DNA from: Nautilus pompilius
Lineage: Eukaryota; Mollusca; Cephalopoda; Nautilida; Nautilidae
Assembly: GCA_018389105.1 (NCBI GenBank)
Contig: JACATO010001009.1
Coordinates: 591,001-655,000, forward strand
DNA: 64,000 nt
Direction: 5' to 3'
The first letter of the stretch is position 1. Every line of letters begins with the position of its first letter. The notes beneath the pieces are model-generated. The model saw nothing but the letters and a program-made list of their open reading frames with translations, did no database searches and was not told where the DNA came from. The translations under genes and the position numbers were made by a program. Positions 21,448 through 36,600 of the stretch are shown in pieces.

Positions 21448-21602
21448 TCAGTAGTCCAGGCTCATCAGGAGAGCCGTCCCTCTTTTGATCCAGTGTTCTT
21501 GGGTGTGTTCGCCACACTTGATGTCCACAGAGACTATGAATGATGCCCGATCAGATGTGCCAGCTCTGTTAGGGTAGTAATAACAAGGGCACGAGTATAT
21601 AC
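21448..21602 (-). CDS. DNAH2: DNAH2-like last coding exon
   Basis: The acceptor TTTTACAG precedes GTATATACTCG. The first two bases complete a Gly codon split with the previous exon. It encodes [20 protein letters not shown] and ends [15 protein letters not shown] with TGA at 21450-21448. The CPCYYYPNR block and [10 protein letters not shown] ending are the usual C-terminus of DNAH2. Confidence 0.93.
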
Positions 21603-24600
21603 CTGTAAAACATGGAAAAACACCGACTCTGACATTACAGCCACCAATTCAATGACGGGGATGTTGAAGCAATTAAACAGGTTTAGAAAAAATAGTAACC
21701 TTGCATTACGTATTTCTGACTACAGGTAAAGCAGTGGTCAAAATTAATGCATCCAACAAAATGATTTTCTTTAAAACTATATTCTTTAGTGAAAAAAAAA
21801 TTGTTGTTTTTCAGTTCACTGAAGGCTGAACTTTTGTTTAAAATGCCACTTTGAAATGTGAGAGGTAAGTGTCGTGCCACTGGGCATAATTATTGATTCA
21901 GTGGCCAGGAAACCCAGATATATATATATATATATATTTTTTTTTCATAGCATAAGTCAACAACAAAGAGAATATTACAAGCTGAAATATATTTGTAGAA
22001 ATTTCAAAACTAACTACAAAATACAAATACACAATGAAAATAAAAATTACTCCCATTAATGTTTAAAAACATGGTTTTATTCTCTAGTCTACAGACTCTT
22101 ACGTAGCAGATCCTTTATATGTGGTTGCAAATGTGCAATTCCCAGTTATATGGAATTACCAAGATGTTCCTCGTTATTTCGTGTATTCTGCTTGTTTAGC
22201 AATGAGAATGTTTGTTTACAAACGCAAGTTGCTCCAAAGCAACAGATGGAACATTGTGCACTAAAGCAGATCTGTACATATTTATCTTTCAGGTGAGAGT
22301 TAGATTTGAGTTCTATCACCTCCATTTGTAAGAAAGACTCATTGAAATACATTTTACCCTCTGAAATTAAAATAGGCTTGAAAATAAACCAATGTTGTGT
22401 GTTTGCCACTGCTGAACTCTTCAAAGCATCCGTCAAATTTATCTTTAAGCAAAAGTATTTTTTTCTTTTTGTAATGTTGAAAACTGATTTCTATCTAGAT
22501 TTTCAGACTTTCGTTCAATACCCCTCTCACTGCTTCATTCCATTATCTTCTGCTTCATGTTGTTTTTTCTTTCTTTGAAATTCTAAAAATGATCTAATCT
22601 ACCATTTGCTAAATATTTTGCAGTTTCAATTTAATTTTTAATCAATCAACTGTATATACCAATGCTGAAAAGAAAATACCTTTGTCTTGAATTTGTGTAT
22701 TTAAGTTATACAAGTGAGTCGTGATGTTTGTCAGAAATGCCAAATTGTAGATACATTTGCCGTCATTCAAACAAATGTGGTCATCGGGAAGCTCACTATT
22801 CTCAAAGTGAAATTTTACCACCTGATCCAAGTTTAGAAACACCTGCAACATTTTTCCCTTTGACGACTGCCAAACATCACAATGTAGTAGTAGCAGCTCA
22901 CCACTCTCATCTAACTCTTCCACAGATTTCCAAAACCGAGGGCAAAATTTATTAATACATTGCACAACACAATGTCGCCAGTGTATCATGCAGTGGTACT
23001 TAAATGTGTCATGTTTAATAAATTTCTCCACTGGTGCTACATAACCATGACGACTGCCAACATCGTTTGTGCTCCATCGGTACACAAACTTTCAAGTTTA
23101 TCCCTGTCCAAATTCATGTGATCCACTAAAATTTCAACCTTCTGAAACAAATCAGTCCCCTTTGAGTGCAGTGATGTGAATAAAAACACTGTACTCTGTC
23201 TGTTTGTCAGTAGTCTCCTTAATACCAAGTAAAATATTGTGCACTTCTCTGAATAACAGTTTAGCTGTTCAGCTGCATCTTCAGCCATTTCATCTGGGTT
23301 TACTTAATTTCAGGCTCAACCAACTCTTAGAACAATTTAAAATTAATAAGTAAATAATGCACACACAAAAAATGGTGCCACTGGCATTTGAAACCGACTG
23401 ACCAAAAGAATTCAGCAGCTGTTTCACTGGTCATTGGCTATCTGGCACGTCAAGCCTGACAACTGTAGATAAACAGGAAACACGAAAAACAACGGCTATT
23501 ACAAACCTACTGCTTAGTAAAACTGCACATTATTGGTCACATGACAACACCTTGCATAATGCAACTGGTTGCTAATAGTTCTCAAGAAGCTGGATGCTAA
23601 TGAACAGCTGGTAAACTATACTGTCCGGCAGTCTTAGATGCATGTGAACTTGAGAAACTTGCAGTGTTGTCAGCCAAGGAGATGAACAAAACCATTATGT
23701 GGACAGGGTGGGAAAGAGAGAGAGGGTTTTCATTATTCTGTAGGCCTAAAAATTGGTGGTCACATGAGGACAAAAACTTGGCAGGAAATACAGTAATATT
23801 TATACATGTTTGGCCATTGCCATCTGAATCTTTGTTCATCTCTTATACCACAAGTGGCACATGCAGACTTTGGCCATGACTGCTTTAGTTGCTACTCACA
23901 AAAAAAAAAAGATGGTTAATATAGTTCTATAAATACCAAAACATTGTTAATTTGATATTAAAAATGCATCATTATATGGTAACACAAATAAAAACATTAG
24001 AAAATTAAACTATGATATGCAAAATTATAGACTTTTAAATGAAGAATATGAAGCGAAAACTGTATTTTTTTAGAAAACACAACAAATCTAAGGAAAAAAA
24101 TTATTGTTATCAATCCAAGATTAATAAACAATCTGAGGCTTTTAATACTTAACAGAAACAAAGATGCAGGTTTTATTTGATCTTTGAATATTCTGCATCC
24201 AGTTTCTTGCTAGCTTAGTTTACCCTGTAGTCTTGTGCTAAGAATGTTTCCTTCGCAATAAGGATTTAATTTGAAATTTTGGTTTTTTTTTAGAATTTAT
24301 AATAATTTACTCTGCAATAAAGAATTCTGATTTAACCAGGAATGAATGCACCTTAATTAAGTAGTTAAAGTTAATAATACTGAGGATCAGCAGATCAGAT
24401 GTTCATAAATCATTTTTATGAACAGCTTTGTCAATGTAATTAATGGTCTGGACAAATATTTGGGTCTTATGAAGGTTATAAAATCTTGTGTGCTTCCTTT
24501 TCCTTTAGAAAATGATCTGCTTGCTTAACAGATATTTAACCACTTAATTCGTACATTGAAAACTTTCAATTTGTTAGCCATCCTAATCACAAAACTTTTA

Positions 24601-27600
24601 TTTCATAGCTGTTTGTATGTCAATCCTTTTAAATAAGTTTTCAGAAACTATTACCTAATAATACTGATACTAACAAAGAAAAAAAATCAAATTTTAAGGT
24701 ATATTGAGAAAAATGATAAAAGATAAACAGTAGGCAAGTATTCTAGGCCACAATACCTTTAGTAGACTTTTTCTTGTTTTCTAGAGGTTTGAAATGTATA
24801 GTTGGAATTGAACAGACCAGCTGCATTGGTGTTGCATCAATCAAACAAGCATTCTTCTGATTCCATCCAGCTCCTTGTAGATACAGGCCCTTGATGTAAA
24901 CACCATCCTTTGTAAAAAAAAAACATTTCAAAGTTATAGCTTGGTATGTTAAAAAAAACAATCAATTATTGCTGACTCAATCCTGAGAAATTACTTTAGT
25001 TTTTAATTATCCAAATTGTCAGTTCAAGTTTGTACTTAAGGATAATGGCAATTAATAGGTTGCAAATGGAGATTTTGATTTTCTTATTCATAGATAAATA
25101 GAATATTGCTCCTCTTTCTGTTTTCCACATTATACCAAGTTTCACCAACAAAACAGTTTATCCACGTCATTAATCTGGCTTGAAGTTAGAGGTGGTGCAA
25201 AGATGATAAATTCCATGGGCAATCATTTAGTCACCTCCTTCCCAACACACAACTTATATACATTTTAATGCACTTTTTTGGGGAGGAGGGGAAGATTTAA
25301 TATTTCCCTTTGGTAGGGGGAATTGCGCTTTCTCTTAATCCAGAATGGACGTCGGTGAAGGTCAAAACACAAAACATTTATGAGACATAAGTCCATTAAA
25401 AAAAAAATTCATGATAAAAATTTGTTAAAGTTTAACATTAACTAATCAGTAAGAACATAGTCCAGATGGATACAACAAGCAAAATTATAGAAAGCAATAA
25501 TGTTTTATAAACATACATTCAAAATCCAATGCATTTCTGAAACTTCTAAAGACTGTAAAAGAATACAATGAAAGTTTTCTATTTAAAATCATAAACTTCC
25601 ATCAAAACAATATATTAGATGATGTTTCAGTATATCACAAGTTCTCAAAGTTTATGTAAACTGACCAATCATTCAGAATTTGTTTGTTGTTTTGTTTTTG
25701 TTTTTTACTCTTTAGTTTTCATTAGCAAATAAACTGTGATTGTTAGGGTTTTGAACAGCTGAATAAAATTTGGGCAAATGAAGTTTTATGTAGACATTTG
25801 TCCCAACGACCTTCTAGACCCATTTATTTCCTGGCTTCTAAAGATATACTGTACACAGAAATAAATATTTGGCAGTAGCAGGCCAAAAATTGTGTTGTAA
25901 ATTTTAATAATTTGACAATTAATCAGAAATCAGCCATTTTAATAATTGGCATCTCTGAGAAAAAATAGACAAAATTAAGAGTATAATAATTATATTTACA
26001 AATAGCAAACAAAAATAAGAAATATTGGTTAAGGAAATTGGAGAAGAATATTTTTCAAGCAATATTTTATGTATTTTGTTCTATTTATTATAAACAAAAT
26101 TACATATTATTAAAAATCACATTACAATTTACAGACTTATGTATTAAAACATCTAATATATATTCTGCATTCTAATTCATAATCATAACTGTAGACTTTT
26201 TGTTCGAACTTTCAATTAGTCATTACCTAGCTATAAAGCTATTCTGACACTAGAGCTGTAGAACATGATACAGATGAGAGTCAAATGAAATTTATAAACA
26301 GATATTCAGAAACTGCGATGTTTGGTGAGAGACAGTCTGGCCTCTAGCTCCCCAACCAGCCAATAATATGTCATACTGATATTTGTAACTAAACAATCAT
26401 AGCAACAGTCTAAAATAAGCTTAGTGAATTCCTAGTATCTTAAAAAAGTAAAAATTATTTTGATAAGATTAATTGAAGCTGATACATCAGGATTACATTT
26501 TTCTTGCCATAATTAGAGATGAATGTAGATGGATGTGTGACCTCATGATGGGGTCAGATGAAATTTCCTTAACTTGAAAAAAAATCAACTAAAATTACAC
26601 ATTTGTTTTGAGTTATGAAAGCTAATGACTACTGGATAAATACAGATACTTATAGGATGCAGTGAATTTATTATAATGCCTACATTGTACTTATAGTTGT
26701 TTTGTTGAAAAAGTATAAAGACAATAATGCAAAAGATGCTTTGGAAACCAGCAGCAAGGAGGATGCTCTTATACCATAACTATTTTTAATTTAGCAGTTT
26801 ATTATCAACTACTTTCACGGATGCAGCCTTTCATAATATTACAGAAAATTTAAGAACAATATAAGTTTTCTGAAGTTTTTCATTAATATGTCCTATTTAT
26901 TTAGAGTAATTATGCTAATCTCCAGGAGCCCATAAGCTCTGTATGACCACCATGATATGGTTTCTATAAACAATTTTTAAACTAGAAGCAGACTCTCTAC
27001 CTACTCAAATGTCTTCTCGCATCCTTCTAACCAACCATACCCTGTTATTTAGAGACATTTCTCAAACTAGGAGAGAGGCATTGCAAACACACCGTCTTTT
27101 TAGTAAGTGTGACACAATTCTCATTAATACAAATGGTTACCACATTATTATTTATAGTAATTACACCAACCTTAGGGGCCATGAGAATGCTGGAATCCGG
27201 TTGAGTCATCACAGTAAAATCCCAGGAAAGACTGTCCACTGACACCTGTAAATAGACACTCATGCTGCTGACAATCCAGTCCCAATAGTGTTTGTTTATA
27301 TCTTGGGTTTTTTCCCTCGCCACCTTATTTGCCGTAATATAACAAACAAACAAGAAAACACTGCCATATAAAGCAACTTTGCTGAAAAATGTACACATAC
27401 TCCAGACAGGATCTAGTTGGCGCACTCAAGAAGTCAGGGTAGCACAGTAAGCACCTTGAAAGTAAAATCTCTCTCTCTTTAATAACTAAAAGAAATTTTA
27501 GATGGTAGTTGTACTTCACACAAATATGTCAAAATTATTTTAAAAAACCCCCGAAAAATGCTATTCAGCTGTAGTAATGTTGTGCAGCAAATTTCAACAT

Positions 27601-30600
27601 GAACACCAGACAAAAACAACAACAAGTAAAGCTTACGCTGTTTTGGCGAGCTGACGTCTGAAGAACAGCGGTAAGGAAACCTGTGGGGAAAGTAAATCCA
27701 GACAACCAGAATATCACTGGAGGATGGGCTGTGATTGCCCAGTTAGCAAACTGTTCTATTCTTTGTACTAGATCCCGAGTCCACATGGCAAGTGGTTTCA
27801 GACTGGGATATGCCTGTAAATGTAGAATACTCTCAGTTGACTAAAACGGGTACAATACACAAACTTTATACTGGTCATGAGAAGAATATCTTAGTATAAT
27901 CTCAAAAGTGAAATTGTTTACATTTTAAATAAAAGCATTTCAAACTATTAAGAATTCTAAACGCACTAGATATAAAACTTTCATTCATACTTATTATATG
28001 CTATTTGATACATTAAGTTTTAAAAGGTTTAAGCAGGTGTATAATAAATTGTTACAAAATAATTTGTGAATTTTTCGGGATTTTAAACCTTCTGCACAAA
28101 GTCTGAATTAGCTTGTTGACTTGATGCAACAAGTTGTGATATTACTGCTGCTTCTTTTGTTACCACTAACATTTTCAAACTTCAATGGGCATCTTCCACA
28201 ATGGTGCATTAGATTTTAGAAAAATAAAATAGCTGGTGCTGCATGTGGTGATACTTTACAAAAATAAATGTTTTCCAGCGCCAGTGCTCTTCACAATGTA
28301 AAAAGACAGCTGAATAACCGTAACAATCACCTGCACAATACAGCCACCACCTGATATACTGTTGACGTGCTGCCATCCACATCAATATTATGACCACCTT
28401 AGTTCACATTTTGAAAGATTTTCTCTAAAGCCTTAGAATTATTTAAGCATTTGTTGAATTATTTTGAAAAGTATTTAATTTTGGTGCAAGAAACCAAGGA
28501 AAAGCAGAAAATCCAAGGCTACTGACACTCATGGTGACTTGTTGACAATGTTGTAAAATCATGAAACATCCACAAATCTTTCTGCAACACTTCTTACATC
28601 TCATATTATATAGGATGCTAACCTAAATATATGACTGATTCATATGCTAGTAAAATCCCATGGTGAATTTCTAAACAAAAGTATGAAAATTTCACAAATT
28701 TAATATTAGAGTAAAAATAAAGATAATATTGAGATTTCAAAAATATTTCGTCTCTAAATGCAACTTTTCAGCATAATAAAGAGAAGTAGAAGTTTATAGA
28801 GTTGGCACAAAGTAAAATCATATATATATTCTTTTAGTTTTATTTTCAGAAACATTAGTATAAATACTAAAAAAAAAATCATTCTTTTTCATAACTGTTC
28901 ATGAGAACAAAATCATGAAACATAGAAAGCAGAAAACGAGATTTTGGCTCGGTAATAATTCTCTTGGATAGTTAAAGAGCACATAACTCACCTTTTCCCA
29001 AGCTGGAGGTACTCGCCCGTCATAGATGCAATGGAAAATGTTTTCTAGGTCTAATGTCATAACCACCAATCCCTGAATGCCCTTTTCAAGATCAATCAGG
29101 GAAATTCGAATTTCATCCAGCAATATGTTATACCTTTGAATCTGTACGATAAGAAAATGAACTAAACACGTGTATGTGTGTGAGAGATAAATAATTATTT
29201 AAGAATTCATAAATTAGCATTTCTGAATGTAAATACTGGCACATAAGGAGGAAACAATTCAAAGTGTTTTGTTTGTTTGAAATTGCATTTCTATCTTTCG
29301 TTGGTTTCATAAAAACCCAGTCAATTTATTAGAAAGGTTATTACAGTAAAGAGAAGTGAAAAACCTTTTTCATAACAAAAACAAAGGAAATGAAATTTTT
29401 TCAGTCAGAACAACCAGAGTTTAAATAAACTATGTAGACTTTTCAAAACATCGTCCAAAACCATACAATTAATTTTTTCTATGTATCTATCATCTTTTTA
29501 TATGGTGCAGACCCTTTCTCTATTAATAGCTGCTTAACACACAAACTGTATAATTATGGACACTAGAGTAGGAGTTAAATAGCTTGATTGGCTACAGCAC
29601 TGTGTGTATGTGTTGTAGTAGTATATAATGCCGCTGAAGACCAGACGGTCTTTTTGAGTTGCCTAGCTACAAAGTTTAAAGACACCAACTTAAAACAAAA
29701 GCAGTTCCAATGGTTGATCAAAGCACTCACCTCTTGTAGAAGAACAACATTCAGCGGTGATGGATCGATAGATAAAATTCTAGCTGTGTTCTCATAATCA
29801 ATGTTTTCTGGAATTTGTTTAAAGATGTTTGCACTTAGATCAAGAACCTACAAACACAAATAAATAAATAGTTTTTTTTTAATGTTCTTATATAAATAAA
29901 ACAGCTAAGAGTGAATTCAAGAAGAAGAAAAAACAGTTAAACATCTTCAGCGCTTACTTCATTACAATGACAGCTAAACAAACATGATGTTACAATAGAA
30001 CTTCACATCCATTAAAATAAGGTTCCACACAACTGAGTGCAGCAGACATTGCTGACCACTTCCATAAACTAACAGCTTTAATTAAACTCGCCAAATGAAA
30101 AAGACCCTGACATTCTGAATACAGGATAACACCTGAGAGATTTTTATTCAAGAACAGCTACACAAAAAACAATTAAAGAACAAAGGAGAATGAAAAGCTA
30201 ACCTTCTCTTCTTTACTTTCCCCAAGGACAGTAGAGATCTGAGGCTGCAGGGAGAGCAGTGTGTCAAACAGCATTCTTGTTTCTTGAATTTGGGAGGTGA
30301 TGTCAGCATTGGGGTGCTGGCCAAAAGCTTCTGGGTGGTCCATGTTGGGAAGCATACTCACATACTCCCTGAAAGAAGAGAGGGGACCATCTCTGGGCAC
30401 ATAATAAGTGGCTAAGGATGATAACCTAAAATTTAAAAAAAAGGAGAAAAAAGAATATAGTTGAAACTGCTTATAAACAATGGTTCTGTGCTACAAGTAT
30501 TTTCAAAAAAACTTAACAACAACATGGAACATTATGACAAACAAAAAACCAAAGCAATGTAATTTACTGTTTCTGTAATTGGTTTGACAGAATATTTTCA

Positions 30601-33600
30601 GTTGTACCTTAAATAATCTTCAATGGATAAAGCAAAACTGAACTAAGCACAAAAGAATACTAAAAAAAATTTAATATTGCTTCATATAAACAAGTTAAAA
30701 AAACATATATAGGAACAGAAGTTTTATTTTCTTTCAAAAAAGGATTTAGATTTTTGAAATCCCGACAAATTGTGGCCAATATCTTGACTTTGTGGTTAAT
30801 TAAGAGAAATGAGATTCAAAGGGCTGAATTCTCTCTGTTGGTCAGATGTGACGCGAACTTCTTGTGAATGCAGTGGAGATTGTCTAAGTGAGTGAAAAAA
30901 GTAATCAAGTGCAATCAGTTCCAGTGAGAAATATACTCCTTAAATCGAAACATTTTGCTGCAATATTTTAGTAATCTGCTTTATGAAAAATGGTATAAAT
31001 GAACGTTTTACGAGTTCAATAAGTAGAATGTAAGCAAAATTTTGTGTCTCTCTCTCAATCCAGTATATGTGTGTGTAAGCTCACAGAAAACAAATGCATC
31101 TAGATTTTCAATGTGACTTACAAAGAGTATTGACAAAAGGCAGCTTCTCTCTATGCACCAGCTTCAAAATAACATTGAAGCTGGTTTGTCAAGTGTTCAG
31201 CCACAGGAAAAAAAAAAGAACAAAAAAACACTAAACACAATTAAAGACCATTTTCCTATCTGGGACAGATCACGTACTTTGTTAAGTCAAGATATCAGCC
31301 ACATTTTGTCTGAATTCCAAGCGTCAAATCCAAGAATTTTTATTTATCAGACATCTAAATCATTTTTTTGAAAGAAAATAAAACTTCTGTTTCTTTGTAT
31401 ATTTTCCCTTACATTTGAGGTTTTATCAAGTTCTTTTCTCGAACTCGTGTATGAAGCAACATTTTGTATCATCTTTCATTTAGGTAAAGGTAAACTGATA
31501 TAGTGTTTATTTACTGTCTTTGTAATTATGTTTCATACTGCCATTTTCATATTTATATTTTTACTAAAACTTAAGTAGATATCTGCTAATTTTTCATTTG
31601 CATAATGTTTCCAGATGATTTGTGAAAAATACCAAACTTGAAAGAAAACCTGTTTCAGCATTGCTAACTGGAGGCAGGTTTTCCTTTTTCAAGATCAGCA
31701 ATAATGATAATGGCATTAATAATAATAAAACAAAAAAAATAAATAAAATTTCACTAATAAGAGTTTTTTAAAATGATACTTATTTAAAATACGTTATTCT
31801 TTTGATACCTTAACATGAATCAAATCACATGTACATATTCATTGTATTTCAAATAATTCTTCCATAATTTCTTCTTCTTTTTAATAAACTGTCATTGACA
31901 ATTCCATTTATCATGAAAGTTATCTACTGATAAATGATTTTAAATGCAGCTTCAGTTTTTAAGTGTGTGATTGTTAACACTCCGTTACTTCATGCACATT
32001 TCTTAGAGACCTCAGGGTTCCACTGGTGTGATCTTTCTATCACACACACCTTAATACTACCACAAGATAATTTTCTCCAAAAATTGACAGAACGCCAATT
32101 AGAATTTACTAGTCTCATTTATGAAGCAAAGTAAAACACACACTTACTTGAAAAAGGGTTGAGTGATGGCCATTTCACAGAAGAAATCATTGATGTAAGT
32201 GTGGAGCAGACGACGATCAAAGTCATCAGTGACATGGCCACCGTAGTTGATCCCTGCTATCAAGTACTTCAGAGCATCCCATGGAGTCTCCTCATACTCA
32301 TCCAAATAGATGCTCAGTAAATTTTCAGATACCTAAAAAGGTCAGATACAGGAATAATGAACAAAATGCATCACCGCAATTAAAAGAAAACAGCCAGAAC
32401 GGGCTTACCATTAATTGTGCGGACTGTTAACCTGCTTAAGCCTGAGCTAATGGCAAAACAGGATTATTTGTGCAATATCAAATAAACAGGAATAAAAGCA
32501 TATTATGATGGAAATATCTATTATTTCATCAAGTAAATTATAAAATGCTGGATGTATCTATAGTGTTTTTCAGTGCTAACATGCACAAGATTCAAAGTTC
32601 CCACCTCTGGCAGTACAGCGGAGAGGATGCAGCTAATTAGAATCAGCAAAGTCAAATACAAGGAATGTAAACTGCACCATCAAATTATTGAAACAAGAGA
32701 AAGGTTAGTGTAAACCAGGGTGACACACTGGCAAAGCAAAAGAATGTTAATGTAAGTAAAACTGGTAAAATAAAAAAGAAAAAGTGAAGCAAGACAGCCA
32801 TATTAAAGGAAACCAAGATGGGAAAAGTCAGTTGGGTTAGGGTTAAAAGAAAGCAGGGCGATATATTGAGATCAGACCAGTGATGTGTAGGTGAAAGAAA
32901 AGAACTATGTTAAAGGAAAACAAGTGTAAATCTGCAAAACAAGAGAAACTTTTAGAGGAAACCAGATTCATATACTGTTGGAAAAAGGCAAATGTGTTAG
33001 TGTAGACCAGAGTGAGTGTGATATTCTGGTGTAACGAGAAAATGAGTTACAAGAAACCAAGAATGTCAAACTAGAAACACACAAAATACTAACTTGTTAA
33101 AAAACCAGAGTGACATGGAAAGAGAGAACTATTTAAAGAGAACCATATTGAAGGAAAACAAATGTCTGTTTGATTAACCAAAAGAATCTTGTTGGAGAAA
33201 CCTGAAGCCATGAACTGGTGGAAAAGAGAAACAAGATCGCCATACTGGTGAAACAAGGTATAATTAGTTGCTAAATAAAACTGGCGTACAGAGACGACAG
33301 GGTTGATGAAAACTAAGATGATACACATGAAACAGTAGAACTGTGTTAAAGATTAAACAAAACGGCATACTGGTAAAAAAAAAGAGAACTGTGTATAGAA
33401 AACCAGCATGACATTTTGGTGTAAGATGAGAACTCCATTAGTGAAAACCAGACTTAGATATGGTGGGAAAAGAGAACAATTTTGAAAGAAACCTGGGCGA
33501 AATACTGATCAAACAAAATTACCATGTTAAAAGAAGCCAGGGTGACATAATGATGGAAAAACACGTTGTTAGTCTGGTGAAGCAAGTGAAATGTCCTAAT

Positions 33601-36600
33601 GTAATAATGGCAGAAAAGACGAACACTGTTTTGAAGTAAAAGAGTGTCATAGAAGAAAACCATGTTGAAGGAAACGAGAGTGATATACTGGTGGAACAAG
33701 ATTACTAGTGTGTCATACTTGTAGGGCAAGAAAACTAAAGTAACAGACTGGAAAAAACAAGAGGATCATATCAACAAAATTGAAAGTGACAATAAAAAAA
33801 CCTTGTTAATATAAGCCAGAATGAAATACTGGCAGAACGAAACTGTTTTAATGGAAACAAGAGAACCATGTTAACAGAGACTAAAGTGACATATTAGTGA
33901 AACAAGATAGCTAGTCTATTTAGATGGAAAGAGAAGGGCTTTTAGAACCAGTTGATGAATTCAAATGGAGAAAAGTCAGAAATTAAAAAAAAAAAACATT
34001 CATGATTAAAAAATTAGATAATAAACTGGAGTTCAAACAAATATGAAAACTAAGATAAAAGTACAACTAATGGAATTGTATGTATATGCTGCATATTTGA
34101 ACCTGTTGTTTTTTTTGTTTTTTTTCAATGTTCTTAGCATAACTTTTTATGGTTCTTGTTTGGTAAACTATTTTGTAATAAATATATACTTTGGAAATAT
34201 TCCCCCTTAATTTTCTTATTCTAACTGCAAAGGTGAAAAATATTTGTTAGGATATGGCACCTTATACATGTGATGAGGCAGATGTATTATGATAATTATT
34301 GGAAAAAATGGAACATGTTAAAATATATTAAAAGCTGATAAATCGAATAAATTTACATACTGAAAAGTAAAAATATAGACAAGTTACCTCAAAATCTGAG
34401 TCATTAAACTCATATGAAATGTTCCATCCCAACATGAGAAATTTGCGTCGCTCCAGAAGTACAGAGTGAAAGAAGCACAGACAAAACAAGAGTTTTTTGT
34501 ATTTGTCTTGTTTTGCACAGTGTGTGAACTGTTGTTCGGTGATCAGATTATACAACCGTGTCATGTTTGCTTTCAAACCCTAATAAAATAAAAGAGATAT
34601 TAAAATTATTAAAGGAATCACAGTGGTTTTATACACATTTTATATGGTTTGAAATTTAGTTGTGGTTTCTTACTAAAAAGATTTCCTTTTAGTACTAAAA
34701 CTGAAAAACACAAAGGAAAGAATACGAGGTCTGACCAAAAAGAAACTGAACTTTTAAAACAGCGCGCCAACCAGCCAATGCAGTGTGCTCATGACTGCAG
34801 TGCTGTGTATCGGTGTCCTTGAACTTCAGTGTAATAATAGCTGAGCCGCATCATGCAACGTCAGTTAGTCATCAATCTACACATGCTAGAATGAACGTAT
34901 GTTTAGTGCACATGAAGGATCTTGAAGAGCAACGTGTTTGTGTGAAATTCTGTTTCAAATTGGGAAAAACATTTACGGAGACTTTTCATATGTTGCAACA
35001 GGCCTATGGGGAGGATTGTTTGACCCATACACAATGTCACAAGTGGTACCAGTGTTTCAAATTGGGAAGAACATCCACCAAAGACAATCCCAAATCTGGA
35101 CAACCTTCCACGACAATAGATGACGATCACATTGAGGGTGCGTGTGCTGTGATCCATGGAAATCATCGCCTGACTGTCCATGAAGTTTCTGAAGAAGTAG
35201 GCATCTGTAAAAGTTCATACCACACGATTTTAAAAGAAAAATTGAACATGCATCATGTAGCCGCAGAGTTTGTGTCGCGTCTGCTGACAGATGTGACAGT
35301 CAGTCAGGAGCTCTTTGACTGTTCAAATGCTGATGAAAGCTTTCTGAAAGGTATCATAACAGGTGACAAAACGTGGGTGTATGGCTACGATGTCGAAACA
35401 AAAAGGCAGTCATCACAGTGGGTTGGATCATCATCACCGCGCCCAAAAAAAGCACATCAGAGTCGCTCAAATGTGAAGGTGATGTTGATCATCTTTTTTG
35501 ATTAGAAGGGCGTCGTTCATGAGTTTGTTCCACATGGTCAGACGATCAATAAAGAGTTTTACTTGGATGTCCTGAGGTGGTTGAGAGAGGTAGTGTAAAG
35601 GAGGCTGCCTGAGGCATGGAAAAACAAAACCTGGATGCTTCACACGACGACACACCTGCTCACACATCACTCCTTATCCGTGACTTTTTGGCAAAGTACG
35701 AGACAATTCTCATCCCCCAGCCGCCCTACTCTCCGGATTTGGACCCTGCGGAATATGTTTTGTTCCCAAAGTTGAAATCCACCCTGAAAGGTCACCGATT
35801 TCAGACGATAGAATAAATTGAAGAAAATTCACTATGAGAACTGCGTACTTTCTCTGAAAACGCATTTCAGGATGTGTTCCAAAACTGGAAAAAACGTCAG
35901 GAGCGGTGTATCAACAGTGGAGGGAACTATTTTGAAGGAGACAAGTCTGATTAAATTGTAAGTAAAGCAATAAATTTGTTTTTTAAAAAGTTTGGTTTCT
36001 TTTTGGACAAACCTCGTACATACAATGTTTTTATGTATTAAAATAACTTAAAACAAATGCTTCTGACATTGTCTTCATTATACTGACAATCATATGCAAT
36101 ATTCTTAGATTTAAAAAATCCAGTAAAATGACAGTATTTATTAATATGAACATATACACACACATAGAGTATCCACATATCCCTCAGAAACATTACACCC
36201 TACTTAGTCTTCAAAACAGTTACCATTTTAATAAATGCCCTTCTGCCACATGTATGCCAAAAACTGTGTACCCATTCAATCAAAGCTTTTATCTTGCTTT
36301 CATAGGTTTTGTCTTGAAACATTTTGAAAAGAATATTTAAAACAGGTAGTCCACCATTAGGATAAACACATGATAGTCTAATGGAGCTACGTCTGGAGTA
36401 TATGATGGATAGTCGATAACAGTCCATTGATAATTGATATAGCAGGAATTATTGTGAAAAGAGACAGACATAAGTATAACATAATTCCAGTCTCTTCCTC
36501 CTTAATGCAGTCCCGAACAATCACAATGTTTAACAATACAGGTTTGCATTGATTATACTATTTGGCTAAAAAAAATAAAATAATAACGTATTTCATTCAT

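Larger units (their letters stand above)
21603..24756 (-). other. DNAH2 intron with hAT remnant
   Basis: A 3.15-kb intron. It holds an (AT)n run (21917-21937) and a hAT transposase remnant (about 22620-23300). The rest is AT-rich with nothing recognised. Confidence 0.7.

Noticed and set aside
33089..33729. Two minus-strand Phe/His-rich open frames that look like a membrane or repeat protein
   Set aside because: They fall on the diverged 46-bp minisatellite, so the repetitive peptide text follows from the DNA repeat.
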